62,383 nucleotides of DNA from Alphaproteobacteria bacterium (GTDB taxonomy: Bacteria; Pseudomonadota; Alphaproteobacteria; Rhizobiales; Aestuariivirgaceae): contig JAHEFB010000012.1 of the NCBI GenBank assembly GCA_024640405.1, positions 1 to 62,383 of the forward strand, given 5' to 3'. The position numbers and the translations under genes were made by a program. Below, one piece after another: positions 7,282 through 14,056 of the stretch. The notes under the pieces were generated by a model. The model ran no database searches. It saw only the letters and a list, made by a program, of their open reading frames with translations, and had not been told where the DNA came from. The number at the start of each line of letters is the position of its first letter. Positions within the stretch are counted from its first letter, which is position 1.

Positions 7282-7929
7282 TTATGGGCCGTCCAGCGTC
7301 GACCAGCTGCCGACAGCAGCATCCAGCACATGCAACTCTCCGAGCCCAATATCAAACCATGCACCGTGTACGCTGAGTTCGTCACGCTGTTCGCGATGGC
7401 GGATCCACGGAAACGTACGCAGATTGGCCAGCGAATGCTCAACATTGGCTCTTTCCACATTGGTTTCATGCTGGTGGTCGGAATGTTCATCGTTGCGTTC
7501 AACAAATTGTGCCAGATCCCGTATCTGGGACAGCCACTGTCCGATGAAGTCGCCACTGGTTAGCGGACCGGACTTGTTTACTACCGCCGAAATACCCCCG
7601 CACCGGCCATGTCCCATGATGACGATGTGCTTGACGCCCAATTGCAACACACCGAATTCCAGTGCTGCCGATGTAGAGTGGTGCTTGCCGTCAGGTGCGT
7701 AGGGCGGCACCAGGTTGGCCACATTGCGAACCACGAAAACCTCGCCCGGGCTGGCGTCAAAAACCGTTTCCGGTGCTGCCCTGGAATCGCAGCAGGCGAT
7801 AATCATGATGGTCGGTTTCTGACCCGCTTTGGCCAGTTTGTCGTAACGTTCCTGTTCGGCTGTAAAACGCCCTGACCGGAAATTTGCGTAACCCTGTCTC
7901 AATCGGTCGGGAAATTGTCCGCTCGCCAT
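7282..7929 (-). CDS. Beta-class carbonic anhydrase
   Basis: 215 residues. It interconverts CO2 and bicarbonate in the cytoplasm. The zinc ligands of the beta class are all present: Cys46 and the Asp48-Arg50 dyad in CCDSR, then His107 and Cys110 in GHGRCGG. EFGVLQLGVKHIVIMGHG is the conserved core strand. Length matches bacterial type I beta enzymes. GAGGAGG lies 8 bases before the ATG at 7929; an in-frame GTG nine bases further up is less likely. It is last in a tight four-gene run with a carbon-nitrogen hydrolase, a GNAT and a SnoaL-like protein, so it may handle CO2 or carbamate released by the hydrolase. A second carbonic anhydrase, of the alpha class, lies at 30463. Confidence 0.93.
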   Translation of the reverse strand: MASGQFPDRLRQGYANFRSGRFTAEQERYDKLAKAGQKPTIMIIACCDSRAAPETVFDASPGEVFVVRNVANLVPPYAPDGKHHSTSAALEFGVLQLGVKHIVIMGHGRCGGISAVVNKSGPLTSGDFIGQWLSQIRDLAQFVERNDEHSDHQHETNVERANVEHSLANLRTFPWIRHREQRDELSVHGAWFDIGLGELHVLDAAVGSWSTLDGP

Positions 7930-7942
7930 TATTCGCACCTCC

Positions 7943-8851
7943 TCAAATCAACGACACATTTTTTACTGGCGGCAGCACGACTGTTCCCGGTTGTTCCGGC
8001 CAATGGTTGTAGGTCTGCACTCCGCCAGTGTTGCGCACCTGGGCCAGCAACTCCATATCAACTTCAGCATATACCCACTGCGGCCGGTTCATTTCACCGG
8101 TCGCCAGTACTCCTCCGGCAGGAAAACCATGATCGGAGGCGGCAAAAACACCTGCAACGCCCACATTCATTTCGACCGGTGGACACCAGCTTGCGGCACC
8201 TACTGTAGGTGAATGCACCGTATACACCTGATTCTCCAGTGCCCTTGCCATGCACCCGGTACGAACCCGCCAGTATCCGTGCTCGGTTTCGGTGTTGGAA
8301 GGAGCCACAATGATCTCCGCGCCGGCTTCCGCCAGAGCCCGAGAAATCAGTGGAAATTCAATATCATAACAGATAACCAGTCCAATTTTTGCGCCATCTG
8401 TCTCAAAAACCGTCAGTCCGTCTGGGCGGCCGGCAGAAATGTTCCACGGATTACGTTCCCAGGGCGTCATCATAAGTTTGTGGTATTCACCCTGTTTGCC
8501 GGACCCGGAAAATATCCGCGCCACATTGGTCGCGCCACCGTGCTCATGCCTCAGCGGTCCGGATGCTCCAACAATGGTTACGCCAAGCTTCATCGCCAGT
8601 CTTGTGTGCAGATCAGCCTGCATTGGCAGGCGTTCCGAAACAGCATCAATGGCGCCTTGCGGGTCCGCCGCAACAGCAGCGCCGGCAAGTGATGCCAGTT
8701 CCATCGCGCCATACTCGGGAAACACCAGTAATTCAGCGCCGGCGCCAGCCGCCTCCTCAACCCACCGGGTAATTTTGGCCTCGTACTCTGCCTGGGATCC
8801 CAACTCATCAAGAGGGTACTGAGCGGCGGCAATTTTGAATTTGCGGGTCAT
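7943..8851 (-). CDS. Carbon-nitrogen hydrolase (nitrilase superfamily)
   Basis: 302 residues. The Glu-Lys-Cys catalytic triad of the superfamily is visible: Glu46 in LLVFPEYGAMEL, Lys125 in GEYHKLMMTPWE, Cys161 in GLVICYDIEFPLISR. The nucleophile loop CYD-E-FP and the later ARALENQ block fit amidase/omega-amidase-like branches more than aliphatic nitrilases. It hydrolyses a C-N bond, releasing ammonia. Its start overlaps the GNAT gene stop by 4 bp (8848-8851), indicating translational coupling. The carbonic anhydrase starts 13 bp after its stop. The natural substrate cannot be read from sequence. Confidence 0.88.
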   Translation of the reverse strand: MTRKFKIAAAQYPLDELGSQAEYEAKITRWVEEAAGAGAELLVFPEYGAMELASLAGAAVAADPQGAIDAVSERLPMQADLHTRLAMKLGVTIVGASGPLRHEHGGATNVARIFSGSGKQGEYHKLMMTPWERNPWNISAGRPDGLTVFETDGAKIGLVICYDIEFPLISRALAEAGAEIIVAPSNTETEHGYWRVRTGCMARALENQVYTVHSPTVGAASWCPPVEMNVGVAGVFAASDHGFPAGGVLATGEMNRPQWVYAEVDMELLAQVRNTGGVQTYNHWPEQPGTVVLPPVKNVSLI

Positions 8852-9438
8852 AGTTGCTTCATCCAGAATTGCATGGTTTTGGAAGACTCGTCTGCCTCGC
8901 CTACGTCCTTCCAGGCATATGAGGTGGTGACACCAGCCAGTTTTTCATATCCACGCTTGCGCCAGAACCCGTCAAGCGGGTGATGGTCATGCGGCTTCAA
9001 CGGATGATCATCCGGCCGGACAACGCTGCAAAATGCAGCATGTGTATAGCTGCCGAAGGATCGCGCATGTGTTTCGCGTGCATCAAAAAACCTGTGCCCT
9101 ACACCCTGCCCGCGAAATTCCGGCAGCAACAGACTTTCAGCAAAATAGAAAATTCGCGACACATCGTAGCCATCCTGCTCAAAGGGTTTTCGGAATTCCG
9201 CCGCCTCGCCAGTCATGGGCGCCGCGGTCGCGGCTCCCACAATTTTTCCGCCGTCAAATGCCGCCGCCAGAAATGCCCGGTCTGCATTCCTGAACCTGGC
9301 CAGATATCTTTCTTCATACGCCAGATTTCCATCATAAAGATACGGCCATGCACGAAATACCCTGATGCGGAGATTTGCCAGGTTCGGGATTGCCGCGTCA
9401 AAATCTGCCCCCGACAACGGCCTGACGGTGATTTTCAT
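8848..9438 (-). CDS. GNAT-family N-acetyltransferase
   Basis: 196 residues. The N-terminal strand ITVRPLSGADFDAAIPNLANLR, the central beta strand KIVGAATAAPM and the acetyl-CoA pyrophosphate loop LLPEFRGQGVGHRFFDARE (RGQGVG, the R/Q-x-x-G-x-G motif A) identify GNAT. The tail includes HHPLDGFWRKRGYEKL, a typical motif B ending. It is second in a run SnoaL-like, GNAT, carbon-nitrogen hydrolase, beta carbonic anhydrase, with gaps of 3 and -4 bp on its two sides. The pairing with the hydrolase is often conserved in Alphaproteobacteria and suggests modification and hydrolysis of the same amine compound, which is inference. Confidence 0.85.
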   Translation of the reverse strand: MKITVRPLSGADFDAAIPNLANLRIRVFRAWPYLYDGNLAYEERYLARFRNADRAFLAAAFDGGKIVGAATAAPMTGEAAEFRKPFEQDGYDVSRIFYFAESLLLPEFRGQGVGHRFFDARETHARSFGSYTHAAFCSVVRPDDHPLKPHDHHPLDGFWRKRGYEKLAGVTTSYAWKDVGEADESSKTMQFWMKQL

Positions 9439-9441
9439 CGC

Positions 9442-9852
9442 TTATCCCACAACCTGCCGGGTCCAGTCAGGCAGGCTATAGTGGGTGGCCACACGTGTTA
9501 TCCTGCCATCCCTGACATCAAAGAAGGCGCCGACCGTCAATTTGTAGGTCTGACCGGCAGCAGGCGGCAAACCTTCATCGGTTGAAAGGTACCTGCCCTT
9601 GAGCTTGAACTCGGCTGCGGCGCGGGCTCCGTCCGCCGAAGCCATGACCACAATATCACTCAACTGTTCATGATAGCAGGTATGCATATGAGCCATAAAC
9701 TCGGCAAATTTCTTCTTGCCCCTGCGACGTTCACCCTGGCTGACGTCATGCACGAAGCCCGGCCCCAGACAGTCCAGCATGGCGGCAGTATCCTGGGCAT
9801 TGAAAGCTGCGTAATAACGGTTGATCAGCTTTCGTGTTACCACTGCAGTCAT
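9442..9852 (-). CDS. SnoaL/NTF2-like fold protein
   Basis: 136 residues. INRYYAAFNAQDTAAMLDCLGPGFVHDVSQG is the classic opening of SnoaL-like/ketosteroid-isomerase-related proteins. The C-terminal FFDVRDGRITRVATHYSLPDW is their closing strand pair. Members act as small-molecule isomerases or binding proteins. I placed the start at 9852 (ATG with an AGGACA upstream); an in-frame ATG at 9897 is possible. It opens the four-gene run leading to the beta carbonic anhydrase and is divergent from the ArsR gene, whose palindromic operator lies in the shared region. Both directions may therefore be controlled together. Confidence 0.75.
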   Translation of the reverse strand: MTAVVTRKLINRYYAAFNAQDTAAMLDCLGPGFVHDVSQGERRRGKKKFAEFMAHMHTCYHEQLSDIVVMASADGARAAAEFKLKGRYLSTDEGLPPAAGQTYKLTVGAFFDVRDGRITRVATHYSLPDWTRQVVG

Positions 9853-10012
9853 GTCATTGTTGTCCTGATTTTCGATTTCAATTCTGCTGCGGGTCATAGC
9901 AGCACGAATTGAGTGGGAGCAAGCTGGAATACACAACCCGCAACTCGTGAAATCACACAAATTTTTACACAACACGCAACAAGGTCAGATCAAATTAATC
10001 AACACAATAGTT

Positions 10013-10038
10013 GACTATCAACAAAGTGGTTGATAGTC
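10013..10038. promoter_or_regulatory. Palindromic operator, probably for ArsR-type regulator
   Basis: GACTATCAAC (10013-10022) and GTTGATAGTC (10029-10038) form a perfect 10-bp inverted repeat around six bases, centred about 20 bp before the ArsR gene ATG. The core ATCAAC-N6-GTTGAT matches the form of operators of many ArsR/SmtB regulators. An additional GTTGA half-site starts at 10010, overlapping the left arm. Autoregulation is likely. Confidence 0.65.
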
Positions 10039-10044
10039 TTGGGT

Positions 10045-10425
10045 ATGGCACAAACTTCATCGTCTAACGTCACCGTTATCGCGGAACACCAGTTGGACGC
10101 GGTGTTTTCTGCGCTGTCCGACCCGGTACGCCGAGCCATTCTGGAAATGATTTCAGAACGCGAATTGCTGGTGTCGGAGATTGCGGCGGGTTTTGACATT
10201 TCGCTGCAAGCGGTCTCGCGCCACATCCAGGTTCTGGTGCGGGCAGGTCTGCTGCAGCAACAACGCAGCGGCCGTATCAGCCGCTGCCGCATTGAGACAG
10301 GCCCGCTTTACGACGCTGCCGTTTGGCTCAACAGGTACACGCAATACTGGCAGGATCAGTTCGATCTGCTCGCCACTTTACTGGACACCGGCCCTGCATC
10401 AACCCGTGAGGAGAACAGTTCATGA
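10045..10425 (+). CDS. ArsR-family winged-helix repressor
   Basis: 126 residues. LDAVFSALSDPVRRAILEMI followed by LLVSEIAAGFDISLQAVSRHIQVLVRAGLL is the ArsR winged-helix DNA-binding domain, with the wing at RSGRISRCRI. It has no obvious metal-binding CXC motif (alpha3N or alpha5 type). It belongs to the branch usually found next to SRPBCC or DUF899 genes and named for no ligand. Start at the ATG at 10045; an upstream TTG at 10030 lies inside the operator palindrome. Its stop overlaps the start of the DUF899 gene (ATGA), so they are coupled. It likely represses its own operon. Confidence 0.85.
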   Translation: MAQTSSSNVTVIAEHQLDAVFSALSDPVRRAILEMISERELLVSEIAAGFDISLQAVSRHIQVLVRAGLLQQQRSGRISRCRIETGPLYDAAVWLNRYTQYWQDQFDLLATLLDTGPASTREENSS

Positions 10426-10994
10426 CAATACACAAACCAGACTTGCAGAAGATGGGAGATTTGCACCGTCGTATTACCGAGCTTCGACAGCAAATGACCG
10501 AACTGGCAAAATCCGCCCCGCTGGAAGTTTCAGACTACATTTTCCAAACGACTGAAGGTGATGTCACGTTTTCAGAGATGTTTGCTGGCAAGCCTAACTT
10601 GCTGATGGTGCACAATATGGGTACCGGATGCACGGGCTGCACCTTGTGGGCTGATGGCTTCAATGGCATCTATCCTCACCTGGCCAATCGGGCGGCGTTT
10701 TACCTATCCAGCCCTGATACGCCTGAGGTCCAGCAGAAATTTGCTGCTTCGCGCGGCTGGCGTTTCCCGATGGTCTCCCATCAAGGATCAAGTTTCGCTG
10801 AAGACATGGGATATCGCAGCGAAGACGGCAACTGGCACCCCGGCCTGTCCTCGTTCCGCATGAACAACGGCAAGATCACCCGCATTGCCACAACGCCCAT
10901 GGGTCCGTTCGACGATTATTGTGCGATATGGCACATGTTCAACCTGTTGCAGGACGGCTCTGACGGATGGCAGCCGCAGTACAAATATGACTAA
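10422..10994 (+). CDS. DUF899 thioredoxin-like protein
   Basis: 190 residues. The helical N-terminus (MGDLHRRITELRQQMTELAKSAP) and the thioredoxin-like core with LLMVHNMGTGCTGCTLWADG (a G-C-x-G-C motif) identify DUF899. The end FDDYCAIWHMFNLL is typical. Members are predicted thioredoxin-fold proteins, sometimes linked to peroxide or thiol chemistry, with no firm function. It is translationally coupled to the upstream ArsR gene (4-bp overlap) and overlaps the downstream TfoX-domain gene by 8 bp. The three are one operon controlled from the 10013 palindrome. Confidence 0.85.
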   Translation: MTIHKPDLQKMGDLHRRITELRQQMTELAKSAPLEVSDYIFQTTEGDVTFSEMFAGKPNLLMVHNMGTGCTGCTLWADGFNGIYPHLANRAAFYLSSPDTPEVQQKFAASRGWRFPMVSHQGSSFAEDMGYRSEDGNWHPGLSSFRMNNGKITRIATTPMGPFDDYCAIWHMFNLLQDGSDGWQPQYKYD

Positions 10995-11394
10995 GCCGGG
11001 CAAGGTCTCAAAGGAAAGTACGTGGCGCAAGTCACCAGCACGTCTGGTTGACCTGTTTGCCGCCGTCCTCCCGGAAGAGCCGGACATAGAGAAGCGGCAA
11101 ATGTTCGGTTACCCGTGCGCATTCGTGAACGGCAACATGTTCACCGGCCTGCACCAGGAATCACTGATTGTTCGTCTTGCAGAAGAAGACCGATTGCGGC
11201 TTGTCAACGAAGACGGTGCCGCGCAATTCGAACCCATGCCTGGCCGGATCATGAAAGAGTATGTTTCGCTCCCCGATGCGATACTGGACAACCGGTCTCG
11301 GCTGACACAAATAGTTGCGTCATCCAAAGACTATGCTGCCTCGCTTCCACCGAAAGTCAAAAAACCACGCAACAGAAAAGCCGGGCCACGTTAA
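10987..11394 (+). CDS. TfoX N-terminal domain protein
   Basis: 135 residues. The pattern RLVDLFAAVLPEEPDIEKRQMFGYPCAFVNGNMFTGLH matches the TfoX N-terminal domain (MFG.P.fvnG..f), followed by VRLAEEDR and EPMPGRIMKEYVSLP. In isolation this domain is a small protein of unknown role; it is named after a competence regulator but is not evidence of competence. The start ATG lies inside the end of the DUF899 gene (8-bp overlap), with upstream purines AAATATG. The basic tail (VKKPRNRKAGPR) overlaps a terminator-like hairpin. Confidence 0.8.
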   Translation: MTKPGKVSKESTWRKSPARLVDLFAAVLPEEPDIEKRQMFGYPCAFVNGNMFTGLHQESLIVRLAEEDRLRLVNEDGAAQFEPMPGRIMKEYVSLPDAILDNRSRLTQIVASSKDYAASLPPKVKKPRNRKAGPR

Positions 11395-11407
11395 ACCAAG
11401 CCCGGCT
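11379..11407 (+). terminator. Hairpin at the end of the ArsR-DUF899-TfoX operon
   Basis: AGCCGGGC (11379-11386) pairs perfectly with GCCCGGCT (11400-11407) across 13 bases. The left arm lies inside the last codons of the TfoX-domain gene. The T-tract after it is weak. It also lies between convergent genes and may serve both. Confidence 0.55.
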
Positions 11408-11430
11408 CTCATCGATGTTTTGGAATAGGC

Positions 11431-11751
11431 CTATTTGTAGCAGGGATAACCCGCTGCTCTGCAGTGGTGCCATTTGCCCTTTTTCGAGCAATCATAGTGC
11501 TTCACGCGAGCCCAGTCCCATTTGCGATAGCTGAGACCTACGAAGGCAGCCTTTGTTTGCCACTTGCGCCGCGCACGCTGCTTGGCCTTGGACAGTTTCT
11601 TCGCCTTGGCCACGTTGGAGTGCAGATAACCCATGCACACTTCGCCATGTGGAGCAGCGGTTGCCGGGCGAGCGGCATTGGCGTTGGAGGCTAGAGAGGT
11701 TGCGGCAACAGTCAGGGCAACCGCCGCCAAAGTCAGTTTTATGGTTTTCAT
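11431..11751 (-). CDS. Small secreted basic cysteine protein, paralogue A
   Basis: 106 residues. A signal peptide (KTIKLTLAAVALTVAATSLASNANA) precedes a basic mature domain. The mature part has an EVCMGYLH block, a run of Lys/Arg/Ala (KAKKLSKAKQRARRKW), then LSYRKWDWARVKHYDCSKKG and WHHCRAAGYPC. The gene next door at 11793 encodes a close paralogue sharing SKAKQRAR, SYRKW, KHYDCSK, WHC-type and YPC blocks with four aligned cysteines. I do not recognise a described family. The four cysteines could form two disulfides in the periplasm. Function is unknown. The two genes are 41 bp apart and probably arose by tandem duplication. Confidence 0.75.
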   Translation of the reverse strand: MKTIKLTLAAVALTVAATSLASNANAARPATAAPHGEVCMGYLHSNVAKAKKLSKAKQRARRKWQTKAAFVGLSYRKWDWARVKHYDCSKKGKWHHCRAAGYPCYK

Positions 11752-11792
11752 CGTTTCATTCCTTCAGTGTTCTTGTTTGTTTTTTGCTTGGC

Positions 11793-12107
11793 TTATTTGC
11801 AGGGATAGGCAGCCGCCTTGCAGTGCCACCATCCGCCGGGTTTTGAACAGTCGTAGTGCTTGAATTTTCCTCTGCTCCACTTGCGGTAACTCCAGCCATA
11901 GTTGGAGCGCGCTCTGCTTTCCCATTTGCCGCGAGCGCGCTGTTTTGCCTTGGAGTTCTTTTTCGCTTTCGCAGTCGCTGAGTGGGTAAAGCCTTTGCAA
12001 TCAAGTCCGTTTACAAAGCCTGTTGGCAAACCGGCATTCGCCGATCCGGCATTCAGGACAAAAATTCCGACCGTGACGGCGGCAAAGGTAAGTATGCGGG
12101 GGTACAT
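11793..12107 (-). CDS. Small secreted basic cysteine protein, paralogue B
   Basis: 104 residues. Signal peptide YPRILTFAAVTVGIFVLNAGSANA, then DCKGFTHSATAKAKKNSKA, KQRARGKW, YGWSYRKWSRGKFKHYDCSK and WWHCKAAAYPC. It aligns end to end with the protein encoded at 11431, by eye about 55-60% identical over the last 60 residues, with the cysteines conserved. AGGAAA lies 7 bases before the ATG at 12107; the open frame continues upstream without a better start. It is probably cotranscribed with its paralogue. No catalytic motif is visible. A structural, binding or antimicrobial-like role is conceivable for so basic a secreted protein, but nothing proves it. Confidence 0.75.
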   Translation of the reverse strand: MYPRILTFAAVTVGIFVLNAGSANAGLPTGFVNGLDCKGFTHSATAKAKKNSKAKQRARGKWESRARSNYGWSYRKWSRGKFKHYDCSKPGGWWHCKAAAYPCK

Positions 12108-12424
12108 GACAATTTCCTTTTTCTTGTTTCTAAGCCCGACCCGTTGATGCGCACTCTGGTAAAGTTTACCTAAACGTAAAATGAAACTCGAATTCACCTC
12201 CTGTTCAGCATTGTCATGCGATTCACCAGCGGTTTGTTCGCAATTTCGGTGGACGCGCAAAAGGGCTTGAACGCTGACATCGAACAAGCCATCAGGAAAT
12301 TTGCAAAAGAGGAAACCAGAACGACATGGGTTCAATTGCCCGTAATGGTGGTTTAGCACTTTGGAATCATTCACTTTTCGGGCATTGATTGACTCAATCA
12401 ACAGCCACGCTGATCCGGTGCCGT
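12108..12424. other. Intergenic stretch with one doubtful small ORF
   Basis: This 317-bp stretch separates paralogue B from the TPP enzyme. A 46-codon plus-strand frame (12216-12356) starts MRFTSGLFAISVDAQKGLNA and contains a helix-like DIEQAIRKFAKEE. It has no clear ribosome binding site and no homologue I recognise, so it may be a gene remnant. The minus strand must hold the promoter of the tandem paralogues. Confidence 0.35.
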
Positions 12425-14053
12425 TCAGAACAGGCCGTCATAGGCCTTGGGTTCGATAACCGCCGCAATTACGGTAAATACTTTTGAATCTTGAGCTGCT
12501 TCCAGCGCCGTGCGCAACTCGTCGCGTGACGTCACAGTATGACCGTGCCCGCCAAACGCTGTGCCAAGCGCCGCGAAATCGTGTTGAGCGAAATCCACAC
12601 CGTTGTTGACCATCTGCCGCTGACGTTGCTTCAATTCAATCAGCGACAGGCAGGCGTCAACAAATACCACGAAGATGGGATTTCCGCCGAGTTCCGCCGC
12701 CGTTGACAATTCTCCAGCCACCATCAGCATGCCGGCATCGCCTGAAAACGACACGACCTGACGCTCCGGAGAGACCAGTTTTTCGCCGATGGCCATCGGG
12801 ACAGCACATCCCATCGTGCAAAGTGCAGTGGACTGGATCAGCCCGCGCGGCTCATGACACTGCCACATCTGCGACAGGAGAATTCGATGTGCTCCCGAAT
12901 CCACCGTTGCAAGCGCCGTCTCCGGTAATGCCTTGCGGCACTCGTCGATGACCGCGGCCGGGCCCCACTGCGCGTCTCGGGGAAAAGCTTTCGCCAGCCC
13001 CGACTTCACCTTGCCAATTTCTCCGCCGGTCCAGGTTGCCTGCGGCGCTATGCCGTCACTCAGCACCGCCAGGGTGTGTGCAGTGCCGGCAACAAAGTTC
13101 AAGGTGGCCTGATGCATGTAGTGGGTGTTCGGGACCGCCGCAATATCAATCACATTGACATCCTGCGGGTCCCAGACCTCGCGCCAGCCGGTGCGCATTT
13201 CTATTGGATCATAACCGGCGCAGATGATCAGGTCGGCATCCCGGACGAAAGGCAGCAGTTGAGCGTCCGCCAGCGGTGACAGGCCGGCACCGCCAAGGCA
13301 AAGCTCATGGGTTTCCGGCACGATTCCCTTGGCCTTGTAGCTGGTGATCAATGGCACATTATGGATTTCGCAAAATGCCCTGATGCTTTCGCCTGCCTGC
13401 TCGGCAACGGCGTCAAGTCCTGCAATCATGACAGGACGGAGCGCTGTGCGCAGCCATTCGCGCGCCTGATCCAGCGCCGCGCCCTGAGCCGGCACGACCG
13501 GGCTCGCCACGGGCCGGCGCCGTAATTTGGTGGTGGCAACTCGCTGATCAGCTACGGAAATCGGCACATCAATATGAACCGGCCCGGCACGCGCCTCGGT
13601 TGCGATGCCCACCGCCTTGTCCGCAATGATGTCGGCACCCTCTGCGGTCAGACGGAATGTCTGTTTTGTGATCGGGCCGAACACCGCCTCATGGTCCATG
13701 ACCTGATGGGTGTAGGTCAGCGCATCGTCTGCATCGACACAGCCGGTGAGCACAATCATCGGCACCCGGTCCTGGAAGGCGTTGGCAACTACATTGACGC
13801 CGTTGACTGCCCCGGGGCCAACCGTTGCGACCAGTATTGCCGGTGCGCCATCCCTGTGATGGGCACCTTCTGCCATGAAGCCCGCATTGTTTTCATGCTT
13901 GCACAGTATGAACTGGATGCCGGCATCTTCAAGCGCATCAACAAGCGTCAGCACTTCGCCGCCCGGCATGCCAAATGCATATCGGCACCCGGCCTCGTAA
14001 AGCCGGCGCGCGACCAGATCCGCAGCCCGCAGCGACGTCTTTGTAACCGGCAT
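12425..14053 (-). CDS. Thiamine pyrophosphate enzyme, acetolactate synthase-like
   Basis: 542 residues, the full three-domain length of the family. The N-terminal domain has the TPP-activating Glu in LCKHENNAGFMAEGAH. A central DHS-like domain follows. The C-terminal TPP-binding motif is SGDAGMLMVAGELSTAAEL, then VFVDACLSLIELKQ in place of the usual NN. The family includes acetolactate synthase, benzoylformate decarboxylase, glyoxylate carboligase and oxalyl/2-hydroxyacyl-CoA lyases. I cannot tell which. An ilvN-type small subunit is absent, so branched-chain synthesis is unlikely. The start lies 3 bp after the stop of the acyl-CoA-dehydrogenase-like gene, with a Shine-Dalgarno inside that gene's end, so the two work in one pathway. 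Confidence 0.8.
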   Translation of the reverse strand: MPVTKTSLRAADLVARRLYEAGCRYAFGMPGGEVLTLVDALEDAGIQFILCKHENNAGFMAEGAHHRDGAPAILVATVGPGAVNGVNVVANAFQDRVPMIVLTGCVDADDALTYTHQVMDHEAVFGPITKQTFRLTAEGADIIADKAVGIATEARAGPVHIDVPISVADQRVATTKLRRRPVASPVVPAQGAALDQAREWLRTALRPVMIAGLDAVAEQAGESIRAFCEIHNVPLITSYKAKGIVPETHELCLGGAGLSPLADAQLLPFVRDADLIICAGYDPIEMRTGWREVWDPQDVNVIDIAAVPNTHYMHQATLNFVAGTAHTLAVLSDGIAPQATWTGGEIGKVKSGLAKAFPRDAQWGPAAVIDECRKALPETALATVDSGAHRILLSQMWQCHEPRGLIQSTALCTMGCAVPMAIGEKLVSPERQVVSFSGDAGMLMVAGELSTAAELGGNPIFVVFVDACLSLIELKQRQRQMVNNGVDFAQHDFAALGTAFGGHGHTVTSRDELRTALEAAQDSKVFTVIAAVIEPKAYDGLF

Positions 14054-14056
14054 TGC

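Noticed and set aside
12425..14053. TPP enzyme as the anabolic acetolactate synthase (ilvB/ilvI)
   Set aside because: There is no regulatory small subunit beside it, the TPP motif lacks the usual NN, and the operon partner is a CoA enzyme.
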